A stretch of DNA of 64,000 bases from the IMG/VR virus record IMGVR_UViG_3300024180_000005, positions 1 through 64,000 of that record. One strand, written 5' to 3'. Below are positions 33,528 through 42,087 of the stretch, one piece after another. The notes beneath the pieces are model-generated. The model did not search any database. It was not told the origin of the DNA and worked only from the letters and a program-made list of their open reading frames with translations. Positions within the stretch are counted from its first letter, which is position 1; each line of letters starts with the position of its first letter. The position numbers were made by a program, and so were the translations under genes. Source of the DNA: a virus.

Positions 33528-34490
33528 ATGGCAAATGAAATGGATGACTTATTCAATGGAGGATTGGATAGTAAAATGGACTTCTTAAACGAAGCAAAAT
33601 CGAGTAACAACAATGACGGAATCTACAGAGTAGATCTTAAATTGACAAAAGATGAGAAAAAGGGATGGAGATCTGTAGTAAGATTTTTACCTAACTTAAC
33701 ACAAGAGGGTAAGATAGGGCAATCTGCGATCGAGAAGATCTCGCATTACGTAGATATTAAATCTGCAAGAGAGTTAAGTGGATGGTTTGATTCTGCGAAA
33801 AACTTTAATGAGAAATGTCCTTTAACTGATTTATACTACCAGATGCAGAATTCTAAAAATGCAGTTTTGATGGAGAAATCAAAACAGTTAAAGTATTCTA
33901 AAAAATACTACTCTTATGTTTTAGTATTAGAAGATGAACAACAACCAGAATTAGTTGGTAAGATTATGGTTTTCCAGTACGGTAAAACTATTAAAGATAA
34001 AATCATGGCTGAGAAAAACGGAGAAATATCTGGAGTTCCTTGTAATGTTTTTGACTTATCAGCTGGAAAGGATTTCGTTCTTGTTGTTAAGAAAATTCAA
34101 ACTGGTGATGAAACATACCCTGATTACAAAATGAGTATGTTTAAAGGAGAAACAACATCTTTACCTATTTACAAAAATGGTATTTTCAAAAATGCACCTT
34201 TAGAAGATGGTAAAATCGCACCGAATGCACAAGCGGTTGTTAAAAATTTCTTATTAGAAAGAAGTGTTGACTTGGAAGATTTCTCACCAAAAAGATTGAC
34301 TGAGGAGCAACAAGTTAAAATTACTGAGATTTCAAACTTTTTAACTGGTAAAGCAAGTTCTTCATTTAGTGGATCTAAAGAGTCTAAACCATCATCAGAA
34401 GATTTTTCTTTTGAGGAAAACTTTTCTGAGAAAGCAACTGCAACATCTACAACCTCTACAGAAGAGGATGATTTCTTTGCAGACCTTTAA
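33528..34490 (+). CDS. Single-stranded DNA-binding protein, T4 gene 32 type
   Basis: A 320-residue protein. The core matches gp32: DEKKGWRSVVRFLPN, ISHYVDIK, NFNEKCPLTDLYY, YYSYVLVLEDEQQPELVGKI, VFQYGKTIKDKIM, PCNVFDLSAGKDFVLVVKK. The tail is Ser/Thr-rich and then acidic (TEEDDFFADL), as in gp32, where it contacts replication partners. Of the T4 zinc ligands only one His and one Cys are evident (HYV and EKCPL), so the zinc site seems lost. The N-terminus differs from the T4 LAST-containing arm. A variant element (TTTAATATAAATA at about 33469) lies 45 nt or more upstream. Confidence 0.88.
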   Translation: MANEMDDLFNGGLDSKMDFLNEAKSSNNNDGIYRVDLKLTKDEKKGWRSVVRFLPNLTQEGKIGQSAIEKISHYVDIKSARELSGWFDSAKNFNEKCPLTDLYYQMQNSKNAVLMEKSKQLKYSKKYYSYVLVLEDEQQPELVGKIMVFQYGKTIKDKIMAEKNGEISGVPCNVFDLSAGKDFVLVVKKIQTGDETYPDYKMSMFKGETTSLPIYKNGIFKNAPLEDGKIAPNAQAVVKNFLLERSVDLEDFSPKRLTEEQQVKITEISNFLTGKASSSFSGSKESKPSSEDFSFEENFSEKATATSTTSTEEDDFFADL

Positions 34491-34510
34491 TTTTCATTTG
34501 AAACACAAAA

Positions 34511-34538
34511 AAAAACTCTAATTTTCATTAGAGTTTTT
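34511..34538 (+). terminator. Rho-independent terminator
   Basis: Stem AAAAACTCTAAT/ATTAGAGTTTTT with a 4-nt loop and T run after the single-stranded DNA-binding protein gene. Confidence 0.85.
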
Positions 34539-34570
34539 TTTTGTTTCAAATATATAACAGGGTATACCAC

Positions 34571-34582
34571 TTTTAATATATA
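34571..34582 (+). promoter_or_regulatory. Phage-type promoter element TTTTAATATATA
   Basis: Followed by AAAT and the ATG at 34587. Confidence 0.6.
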
Positions 34583-34586
34583 AAAT

Positions 34587-36548
34587 ATGATAATTAGTAA
34601 ACTAGTATTAGTTAAAAGTTCCAAATATTATAAAAACTTGGGATATGATATAGATGATAAGTATATAAAAGTTGATATATTACATTTACCAAAAGGATCA
34701 CATGTTATGATTTTATCAAAGTGTGATTATTGTAATAATGAGAAAGAAGTTTCATATAAAAACTATAATAGGAATATATCAATAAATGGTAAATTTTCGT
34801 GTTCTATAAAATGTGGAGTTTTAAAATCAAAGGAAACAAATTTAGAAAAATATGGTGTTGAATCAACGAATCAATTAGATTCAAAGAAATATAAATCTAA
34901 AAAGAGTCTGTTAAAAAAATATGGTGTTGATCATGTTTCAAAATTAGAATCTAGTAAAAAATCCAAAAGTATTAAAATGTTATCTAAATCTAATGAAATA
35001 TCCAATAATATTAAAAAATATTGGGAAAGCTTAGAAAGAGATGATATTGAAAGAATAAATAATAAGAGGGAATTAAGTAATATAAAGAAATATGGTTTTA
35101 AAAATGTTTCACAAGTTGAATTATTTAAAGAAAAGGTTAAGAAGACTAACTTAGAGAAATATGGTGGTTATACATATCAATCTAATATTTTGATGAGTAA
35201 GGTAATTGATACAAACTTGGAGAAATATGGTGTAACACATTCATCTAGTAATACTAAAATTAAAGAAAAGGTTAAGAAGACTAACTTAGAGAAATATGGC
35301 TTTGAATGTGTCAGTAAATCACCTATAATTAAAAAGAAGATAATTGATACAAATTTAGAGAAGTATGGCGTTGAAAACATTATGTTTTTACCAAACATTG
35401 TTAAGAATTTGAATGATAAGTTTTATAAAAAATACAAAGTAAATAGTTATTTTAAAACAGATGAATTTAAAAATAGTATAAAGTATAATCCGGTTGCAAA
35501 TGAGATTTTCAGAAAAAATCTTATAATTAACAATCATGAAAATTATATAAGTTATATTTCTAATAATATCTCTGAATTTAAATGTGATTGTGGTAATTCT
35601 CATACTTTTCAAATAAGTAGTGTTAATTTCCATAATAGAAATAATTCAAATCTACCTTTATGTACAATATGTTTCCCAATTGGTGAAAACTCATCTCTTA
35701 AAGAAATTGAATTAAGAAATTATATAAATTCAATTTATGAGGGTAAAATAATAAGTTCGTATAGAGATGGTTTAGAAATAGATATTTATTTACCTGATTT
35801 GAAAATAGGTTTTGAATTCAATGGTCTATATTGGCATTCCGAAGAGTATAAAGATAGAAACTATCACATAGATAAAACAAATTATTTTAAAAATAGAGGT
35901 ATAAGAATAATACACATCTGGGAAGATGATTGGGACAACAAAAAAGAAATAATTAAAAGTCAAATTATAAATTGGATTGGATCATCAACTAATAAAATAT
36001 ATGCAAGAAAGTGTGAGATTAGAGAAGTTGGTCAGTTAGATTATAAACTTTTTTTAGATAATAATCATATACAAGGTTTCATAAGATCAAAAATAAGAAT
36101 TGGTTTATATTATAAAGATGAATTGGTTAGTTTGATGACATTTGATAATTTAGAAGGTAGAAGAGTAATGCAAGAAGGTGGGTGGAATTTATCTAGGTTC
36201 TGTAATAAATTAAATATAAATGTAATCGGAGGGGCTTCTAAGTTATTAAAACATTTCATAAAATATTATAAACCAAATAGGATAATTAGTTATGCAGACT
36301 TAAGTTGGAGTAATGGGAAGCTTTATTATAAATTAGGATTTGAATTATCTAATATATCAAAGCCTGATTATAAGTATATAAACGAGAGTGTTCGTATAAA
36401 CAAACAAAAATTTACAAAAAGTAGGTTAAGAAAACTAGGATATAATACTTCCAGAACAGAAGATGAAATAACTAAGGAATTGGGTTTATCAAAAATATAT
36501 GGTTGTGGTCAATTAAAATTTGAACTTTTACTAGATAAATTACTATAA
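34587..36548 (+). CDS. Homing endonuclease with KYG repeats and Vsr-like nuclease domain
   Basis: A 653-residue protein. Seen: N-terminal CDYC and CSIKC metal-binding pairs; at least seven LEKYGV-type repeats (about residues 80-270) separated by charged helices; a CDCG/CTIC pair near 335-370; and a C-terminal nuclease domain (GLEIDIYLPDLKIGFEFNGL, YWHSE, IRIIHIWEDDWD, YGCGQLKFELLL). The nuclease half is nearly identical to that of the gene at 26499, while the repeat parts differ, as expected for enzymes with different DNA targets. It sits as a free-standing unit after the single-stranded DNA-binding protein gene. Confidence 0.87.
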   Translation: MIISKLVLVKSSKYYKNLGYDIDDKYIKVDILHLPKGSHVMILSKCDYCNNEKEVSYKNYNRNISINGKFSCSIKCGVLKSKETNLEKYGVESTNQLDSKKYKSKKSLLKKYGVDHVSKLESSKKSKSIKMLSKSNEISNNIKKYWESLERDDIERINNKRELSNIKKYGFKNVSQVELFKEKVKKTNLEKYGGYTYQSNILMSKVIDTNLEKYGVTHSSSNTKIKEKVKKTNLEKYGFECVSKSPIIKKKIIDTNLEKYGVENIMFLPNIVKNLNDKFYKKYKVNSYFKTDEFKNSIKYNPVANEIFRKNLIINNHENYISYISNNISEFKCDCGNSHTFQISSVNFHNRNNSNLPLCTICFPIGENSSLKEIELRNYINSIYEGKIISSYRDGLEIDIYLPDLKIGFEFNGLYWHSEEYKDRNYHIDKTNYFKNRGIRIIHIWEDDWDNKKEIIKSQIINWIGSSTNKIYARKCEIREVGQLDYKLFLDNNHIQGFIRSKIRIGLYYKDELVSLMTFDNLEGRRVMQEGGWNLSRFCNKLNINVIGGASKLLKHFIKYYKPNRIISYADLSWSNGKLYYKLGFELSNISKPDYKYINESVRINKQKFTKSRLRKLGYNTSRTEDEITKELGLSKIYGCGQLKFELLLDKLL

Positions 36549-36558
36549 TAAATAAATG

Positions 36559-36626
36559 CAGTGTTAGCATAAGTAATGCGCTATACTACCAGTATAGAGA
36601 TTCTGTTCAAATCAGAACACTTGCTC
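36559..36626 (+). tRNA. Divergent tRNA-like gene, anticodon ACC (Gly)
   Basis: Cloverleaf parts: perfect anticodon stem CTATA/TATAG around loop CTACCAG with U33 and anticodon ACC (36589-36591); T arm TTCTG/CAGAA around TTCAAAT; D arm GCAT/ATGC with only a 5-nt loop lacking the usual GG; acceptor strands GCAGTG and CACTTGC pair with one bulged T. No encoded CCA. An A at the wobble position is unusual for glycine tRNA. Real but divergent, or decayed. Confidence 0.55.
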
Positions 36627-36644
36627 TAAAAAATAAAAATCATT

Positions 36645-37604
36645 ATGAGTCTAAATAATAAGACATTTAAAGACAACAAAACCGGTGAAATTATAAAAGT
36701 AATTGATTCGTTTGAAAATATAGCAATTCTAGAAAATAAAACTAAAATTGATAAAAGGAGACTTATGGATCCAAATCATTTTACAGAACAAATAGATCCT
36801 TCTTCATTTTTCAATACACAAAATGCATATGATGATTTATTTGAGAAAATAAAAACCATTCCAACGGATAGATTACCTGATGATAATGGTGAGATTAAAC
36901 CAGTAGTAAATATCGATAGTAGGTATACACCACCTGTAGAAGATGATAGTGCGGTGATATATGGTACTATTGATGATGAGAAGGAAGAGTTGGCTAGAAA
37001 ATATGGAGTTAATAATGTTAATACTGAATCTACTTCTCGACAAAATGAAGTTTTTGCTAAAATACTTGGGGATAGTGAAGAATTAAATGAGTTACCTTTT
37101 GTAGATTCAAAATCTTTTACCAATGAGGAACCACATGTTCAAAGTGTTGATGTTGATAGTAATAACGAAAAGGTATATTTACAACCCAAAGAAGATCCCA
37201 TTTACACAATGTTTAGAGGTGTTAAAAGATCAGTAAACTTCAACCTTGATTTGAAATTGGAAAATAAAATACCAAGATTAGATTTCATAGAAATGATGGA
37301 AGACTCATACGAAAAAAGTATTATTGACTTTTTGGCCGAGGAATTTATGAATGAATTATTAAAAGACCCAAAGGTTTTAAAAGAAAGTATAAAGGCGAAA
37401 ATAAGTGAAATGGTTTATAAGAAAAAAACTACAAGAAAGTCAGTTGCTAAAAAGCCAGTTGCTAAAAAATCAGTTGCTAAAAAGCCAGTTGCTAAAAAAT
37501 CAGTTACCAAACCAATTTCGAGTAAAAGAAATCTTAAAAGAGACTTAACAGACTCGACAAAAGATATAAATATAGTAAAAAAAGAGACTGAGCAAAATGA
37601 TTGA
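36645..37604 (+). CDS. Protein with basic repeated tail
   Basis: A 319-residue protein. The N-terminus (FKDNKTGEIIKVIDSFENIA) looks like a small beta domain, the middle is acidic and probably disordered, residues about 210-265 are helical (DFIEMMEDSYEKSIIDFLAE), and the C-terminus carries a KKPVAKKSVA repeat resembling histone-H1-like basic tails. Inferred: binds nucleic acid or acts as an assembly factor; it is followed by a coiled-coil protein (8-nt overlap) and virion proteins. No family recognised. Confidence 0.6.
   Translation: MSLNNKTFKDNKTGEIIKVIDSFENIAILENKTKIDKRRLMDPNHFTEQIDPSSFFNTQNAYDDLFEKIKTIPTDRLPDDNGEIKPVVNIDSRYTPPVEDDSAVIYGTIDDEKEELARKYGVNNVNTESTSRQNEVFAKILGDSEELNELPFVDSKSFTNEEPHVQSVDVDSNNEKVYLQPKEDPIYTMFRGVKRSVNFNLDLKLENKIPRLDFIEMMEDSYEKSIIDFLAEEFMNELLKDPKVLKESIKAKISEMVYKKKTTRKSVAKKPVAKKSVAKKPVAKKSVTKPISSKRNLKRDLTDSTKDINIVKKETEQND
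37441..37500 (+). repeat. 30-bp tandem repeat, two copies
   Basis: Two exact copies of a 30-bp unit beginning CAGTTGCTAAAAAGCCAGTT, itself made of two related 15-bp halves, encoding VAKKPVAKKS. Followed by a partial copy. Confidence 0.85.
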
Positions 37605-37998
37605 TGAGAGATTTTTAACAGCTGCAATAAATATTAGAAGAACCTATTTAAAACTAACTTCTAATTTAGATTTATATAAAAATAAGGCAGAAGTAACTTT
37701 ATTAAAGTTAGAGAAGGCATACGATGATCTTGAGAAATTAAATATAAGGATAAAAGAAGGTAAAAAAAATGGGTCGGATGATGAAGTTAAAGACGACTTG
37801 TTAAAAATATTCTCAGAAATTGAGGATGAGGGTAATAGAATCGAGAAATTTTTAGAACCTTTAAATAAAGAAATTGAAAAGTTGGCAATTGAAGAACAGC
37901 AGTTATATAGCAATATTTGTAAGGCTCATTCAAATTTATCTGAAGATGATATAGTAGATATTGTCAGAAAAAGATTGACAAAAGAAAACCTCTTGTAG
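37597..37998 (+). CDS. Coiled-coil protein
   Basis: A 133-residue, highly charged helical protein (MIDERFLTAAINIRRTYLKL; heptad-like KVTLLKLEKAYDDLEKLNIR region, LNKEIEKLAIEEQQLYSNI). It starts inside the end of the previous gene (8-nt overlap), implying coupling. No family. Terminator overlaps its stop. Confidence 0.6.
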   Translation: MIDERFLTAAINIRRTYLKLTSNLDLYKNKAEVTLLKLEKAYDDLEKLNIRIKEGKKNGSDDEVKDDLLKIFSEIEDEGNRIEKFLEPLNKEIEKLAIEEQQLYSNICKAHSNLSEDDIVDIVRKRLTKENLL

Positions 37999-38020
37999 TA
38001 GCGAGAGGTTTTCTTTTTTT
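37984..38020 (+). terminator. Rho-independent terminator
   Basis: Stem GAAAACCTC/GAGGTTTTC with a 12-nt loop that includes the stop codon; T run follows. Confidence 0.75.
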
Positions 38021-38049
38021 ATATATAATAAAAAGATTTCAACTCTCAA

Positions 38050-39987
38050 ATGGCTAAAATTTCAAAATATGTTAAGTTAGATAGAGATATATTATTAGAA
38101 TATATCTATAATGATGGTAACATGATTAGTGACCAGTATAAAATACTGGTTGACTCAAGAGATAACAGAAGATCGTATATAGCAGGAGACTTAAGTGGTA
38201 CAGGTAATACAAATATTAAAGGTCAAGAGAATCAACTTTTTAAGTTAGATTCTGTTTCTGGAAAATATGGTATCGTAAACCCAGATTATTACTCATATCT
38301 TCAGTATAAAGAATTTTCTTCTAGTATTCCTGTTAGACATGATACTATTAAAGTTCATATACCAATAAATTGGACTTTTGGTGAACACTTAGGTTTCTAT
38401 ATCAGAGTTTATACTTTAGATGAGACCAATACAAACCCATTTGAGATTTCCAATTTCTATTTTGATATGACAAATGTTTCTCAGCAATATTTGTTAAACT
38501 ATTCTACACCACCTTTATTATTTCAAGAAAAACTTTGGGGAAAAACTATAGAAATAGAGGTTCCGGCTATAAATGAAATCGCAACTCAAAAAGTTGATGG
38601 TAGTCCAAAAGAAGATAGTATAAATTACAACCTTACAAATGGTATCGGTTTGAGTATAACTGCACCAATTTTTATCGACTTTTTCTTCATTGATGGTATA
38701 CAAAAAGTTAATGGTATATCAACATACATACTTGCAGGAAAAGTAACAACTACAATCCCACAAACTCCAGAATTTGAAAGATTAGGTCTTGTTGTAAAAC
38801 ACTCGACGGAAGGGGACTTTTTTGAAATTCACGGAACCTATAATGATAATATTGCAGAATTCAAAAAGTTCATAGATGATTCATTTACTATGGGACATAG
38901 ATACTATGTACAATATAACATAACAACATATGAACAAAATATTCGTGGGAAAACAACAACTGTAACTGTTCATGATGGTTTTAATGAAACAATAGAATAT
39001 AGACCAATTATAAAATTTTCTACTACAACCGCAATAATAGATGTTGAGATGAGACTTATCGATTCTGTTGATGATTCGTATATTCTAAGGAGAGCATCAT
39101 ATGGTATGTTACAAGATGAAGTTTCTAAATATAGTACAAATATGTTAAAAATAAATTTAACAAATGCCACAAAGCCTAAAATCTATAATGTTAAAAATGC
39201 AATTGATGCATCTTTACTAGGTGTTACTAACGCAATGGGTAGGACTACAACACCAAGAGGTAGAACAAATAATATGGCATCAAGTGGTGCAGGATTCAAT
39301 GTTGGTATAGCAGTAAATAAAGGTGACTTAGGAAGTGGAAATAGTTTTGGTGCAGGTGTTGGTAATAATGGTGGTGTATTTGGTGGTAATTCTAATACTA
39401 CACAAGTACAAACAATAAAGGTTCCTTATCCAGTCCTTGTAGATAAATTTAACATAATAGGTAAATCAGAAAATTCTGTTTTTAATAATAATACCTTCTA
39501 TGGAAATGCAAAAATGCAAATAAAGATATACCCATTTGATAATATAATTAAATTTATAATTGCATCGGGTGATCCATTGAAGCCAGACTATTTAGATATG
39601 ACAGGTTTAGGTGAGATAAAACTTGTTTTTAAAAATGATAACACAACACAGGAGTTTCCATTGATGATAGAATCAAGTGATATAAATCTTAAATTAGGAC
39701 AAATTGTGTTTAAATTACCACAAAGTAAAGTTTTAAGTGTTAAAAAGATATATGAATCAGGTGTAAATATATTTTATATAACATCATTTAATCAGGGAAA
39801 TACTTCTGTAGTTTATACTGGATTATATCAAATATTTGATAATCTTAAAAATGTTTCAGATCTTAATAAAGATTCTGTGGTAGTTGGTAATTCGGCTATA
39901 AATCAAGATCCTAAATTACCTAGAGAAACCGCAGTGGTTACTAGAAAATTAATAACAAGTGAAACGGCACCTACTAAAAAGGGTTAG
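38050..39987 (+). CDS. Virion structural protein
   Basis: A 645-residue beta-rich protein without signal peptide. N-terminus MAKISKYVKLDRDILLEYIY; several strand-rich domains; a Gly/Asn-rich linker at about residues 415-460 (GAGFNVGIAVNKGDLGSG); C-terminal IgG-like segment and a Lys/Thr tail. No named family, but size, composition and place before the tail-tube-like gene argue for a baseplate or tail component. Ends in TAG, which shows TAG is used as a stop. Confidence 0.65.
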   Translation: MAKISKYVKLDRDILLEYIYNDGNMISDQYKILVDSRDNRRSYIAGDLSGTGNTNIKGQENQLFKLDSVSGKYGIVNPDYYSYLQYKEFSSSIPVRHDTIKVHIPINWTFGEHLGFYIRVYTLDETNTNPFEISNFYFDMTNVSQQYLLNYSTPPLLFQEKLWGKTIEIEVPAINEIATQKVDGSPKEDSINYNLTNGIGLSITAPIFIDFFFIDGIQKVNGISTYILAGKVTTTIPQTPEFERLGLVVKHSTEGDFFEIHGTYNDNIAEFKKFIDDSFTMGHRYYVQYNITTYEQNIRGKTTTVTVHDGFNETIEYRPIIKFSTTTAIIDVEMRLIDSVDDSYILRRASYGMLQDEVSKYSTNMLKINLTNATKPKIYNVKNAIDASLLGVTNAMGRTTTPRGRTNNMASSGAGFNVGIAVNKGDLGSGNSFGAGVGNNGGVFGGNSNTTQVQTIKVPYPVLVDKFNIIGKSENSVFNNNTFYGNAKMQIKIYPFDNIIKFIIASGDPLKPDYLDMTGLGEIKLVFKNDNTTQEFPLMIESSDINLKLGQIVFKLPQSKVLSVKKIYESGVNIFYITSFNQGNTSVVYTGLYQIFDNLKNVSDLNKDSVVVGNSAINQDPKLPRETAVVTRKLITSETAPTKKG

Positions 39988-39999
39988 AGGAATCTAAAA

Positions 40000-40012
40000 T
40001 TAAATATATATA
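40000..40012 (+). promoter_or_regulatory. Phage-type promoter element, variant TTAAATATATATA
   Basis: Lies about 28 nt before the probable start of the tail-tube-like gene, supporting translation of the region upstream of 40236. Confidence 0.4.
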
Positions 40013-40040
40013 GAAATTACAATTTAATTGTAAATAAAAA

Positions 40041-40655
40041 ATAGTCCCATTAGTTATTCGTCTTTCCAGTCAGTCCTCCCAATTTGTCTTTAATTTACCG
40101 CAAGATTTCTTAAAGCCAGAAACTATAGATACATATCAACCCGTCTTAGAGAAGAATTGGGTACAATATGAGAATGTTATAGATTATCTTAATTCTACTA
40201 TTAAGTCTGTTAATTTTCCAGGAATATCATTTGATATGCCAAAGCAAATATTAATGAGAGGTAAAGAAAGACAATTTAAACCTGCACAAAATGTTCAAGA
40301 TATAACAACAACTCATGAGTTGACTGTTACATTTAGATCAGTAGATGCCGATTTAAATTATTGGCTTATGTTTGATGTATTGACTAAACATTACCTTGAT
40401 GTTGAAAACGCATTCTTAAATCCATTTACTATAACTTGTGTAGATATACATAGGGACGCATTATATGTGATAAGATTTTATGAGATTATATTAAAATCTT
40501 TGTCGGATAATACCTTTAATTATTCACAACAAAAAGTTGTTGCTAAAGACTTTACAATGACCTTCCACTTTAATTTCTATGATATAGAGTTTATCTTGGA
40601 TAAGAGTAAGGTTCTGGAACTTGGTGCATTACCTCAGATTATTCAACGTCTTTAA
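40041..40655 (+). CDS. Tail-tube-like virion protein with non-standard start
   Basis: The first in-frame ATG is at 40236, but the frame is open from 40038 with coding-like sequence (IVPLVIRLSSQSSQFVFNLP, QDFLKPETIDTY, EKNWVQYENVIDYLNSTI). No ATG, GTG or TTG occurs in that part; ATA at 40041 is where a start would be expected. The full protein would be about 204 residues. TTTHELTVTFRSVDADLNYW and the beta-rich C-terminus resemble tail-tube-type proteins, a weak match. Either a rare start codon, a mutated start, or a sequence error. Confidence 0.55.
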   Translation: MVPLVIRLSSQSSQFVFNLPQDFLKPETIDTYQPVLEKNWVQYENVIDYLNSTIKSVNFPGISFDMPKQILMRGKERQFKPAQNVQDITTTHELTVTFRSVDADLNYWLMFDVLTKHYLDVENAFLNPFTITCVDIHRDALYVIRFYEIILKSLSDNTFNYSQQKVVAKDFTMTFHFNFYDIEFILDKSKVLELGALPQIIQRL

Positions 40656-40812
40656 TCTTATTATAAAGTTTATCAATAGAGTTCTTTCTTTTCCAAGATT
40701 TTGAAGAAGCCATATTCTGAATATTTTTTATTATATCAGCATCTATGTTCTTTGCGAGTTCTTCAGAAAGAATCTTCAGAAGTTCATCTTCTACGTTTAT
40801 GTTATCTTTCAT
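40639..40812 (-). CDS. Small helical protein
   Basis: A 57-residue ORF from the ATG at 40812: MKDNINVEDELLKILSEELA, then MASSKSWKRKNSIDKLYNKI and KDVE. It overlaps (ATGA) the end of the acetyltransferase gene upstream and the convergent tail gene by 17 nt. The first nine residues do not match the tag. Function unknown; last gene of the glycan series. Confidence 0.55.
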   Translation of the reverse strand: MKDNINVEDELLKILSEELAKNIDADIIKNIQNMASSKSWKRKNSIDKLYNKIKDVE

Positions 40813-41333
40813 ATTAAATTAAATCTACTAAATAAATCATCAAAATTAGATGAACATAAAAGAGGTGATATTTCATTAATTATTTGTTCATCCATATACC
40901 ACCACTTTAGTTTTAATAAATTACTTATTATTTCATCACCAAAACGATATTTAATAACTTTTGCCGGATTACCACCAACTATTGAATATGAGGGAACATC
41001 TTTAACAACATGTGAATTATTTGCTATAACTGAACCATCACCAATTTTAACACCACTCATTATAGTTGTGTTGGTTCCTATCCAAACATCATTACCTATT
41101 ATAACATCACCATTAGTTTTAGGATGGCCTTGTCCATTAAATCTATCAAATGTTCCTAACTCAACATGACCAAAAGGATATGTAGTTACCCAATCAGTTC
41201 TATGGTTACCACCTAAAAATACTTTTATATTACCACCAATAGAACAAAATGATCCAATATGTAATTGAGAACCTTCTCCCCAAGAAAATAAATTAATGTT
41301 ATTATGTCCATATGTATATCTACCAACTTTCAT
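40809..41333 (-). CDS. Hexapeptide-repeat acetyltransferase (CatB/XAT type)
   Basis: A 174-residue left-handed beta-helix protein. Seen: YGHNNINLFSWGEGSQLHIG, SFCSIGGNIKVFLGGNHRTD (catalytic His in GNHRTDW), NGDVIIGNDVWIGTNTTIMS, GVKIGDGSVIANNSHVVKDV, SIVGGNPAKVIKYRF. Known: this XAT family O-acetylates sugars or chloramphenicol. Inferred: decorates the glycan made by the neighbouring glycosyltransferases. Length is slightly short for CatB (about 210). Confidence 0.85.
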   Translation of the reverse strand: MKVGRYTYGHNNINLFSWGEGSQLHIGSFCSIGGNIKVFLGGNHRTDWVTTYPFGHVELGTFDRFNGQGHPKTNGDVIIGNDVWIGTNTTIMSGVKIGDGSVIANNSHVVKDVPSYSIVGGNPAKVIKYRFGDEIISNLLKLKWWYMDEQIINEISPLLCSSNFDDLFSRFNLI

Positions 41334-41427
41334 TATTTTATTTTTGAGTACTTTGGATTCAGACTATTTAATAGATTAGTTATTGCAACTATTAATAATT
41401 AGTGGTATAATTGTGACTACTCAAATT

Positions 41428-42009
41428 TTATTTTCTTTTTAATACAGTTAAACCGTTATTATTTTCATATTTTTCATATATTAACCATTTACTACCATTT
41501 TCTGTTTCTAAGAAATCTAAAACCGCATTCCATAATCCGTTTTTATTTGTAGATTTATTCTTAATATCATCACTCGCATGTTCATATATTTCTTCATCAA
41601 CTAAACCAAATGATGTTGTATCATGTAAAATTATATATTTTGATGACTTATTTGAGTGCAAATTCAATTCTTGTATTAATTGGTTATAGGTATGTAAAGT
41701 ATCAATAAATAATAAATCTGTTTTTTCTATTTCAATATTCAAAACATCAGATTCTATAAAAGTATAATCAATGCCATATTTATTTGCAATTTCAACCACA
41801 TCATTTATTTTTTGGTTTTTTACAATATCATAGCTAATCATTTTTTTTGGATTGGACATCAACAAAGGCCAAGTTGATGAAACCCATCTAACTCCCATCT
41901 CAGTTATATGATCACATTCTTTACCATATTTTAATAAAGTAGGTAAATGTTCATTGATATCAGATGAAATATTACACTGTTCTTTATAAATTAATTCTAT
42001 TTCTTTCAT
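41428..42009 (-). CDS. Class I SAM methyltransferase-like protein
   Basis: A 193-residue protein. CDHITEMGVRWVSSTW matches motif I of Methyltransf_24/cephalosporin-hydroxylase-type Rossmann proteins (E-x-G), followed by ISYDIV, LLFIDTLHTYNQLIQEL and YIILHDTTSFG. The FIDTLHTY...LHD pattern resembles the metal-dependent subgroup. Inferred: sugar or small-molecule methylation inside the glycan series. A 94-nt AT-rich gap separates it from the acetyltransferase gene. Confidence 0.65.
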   Translation of the reverse strand: MKEIELIYKEQCNISSDINEHLPTLLKYGKECDHITEMGVRWVSSTWPLLMSNPKKMISYDIVKNQKINDVVEIANKYGIDYTFIESDVLNIEIEKTDLLFIDTLHTYNQLIQELNLHSNKSSKYIILHDTTSFGLVDEEIYEHASDDIKNKSTNKNGLWNAVLDFLETENGSKWLIYEKYENNNGLTVLKRK

Positions 42010-42087
42010 TTTAATATTATATTTTTTATTTATTGGTTGTGTTTACTCAATATTTACTATCTTTATAAGATAGTTTAATGGTAAAGT

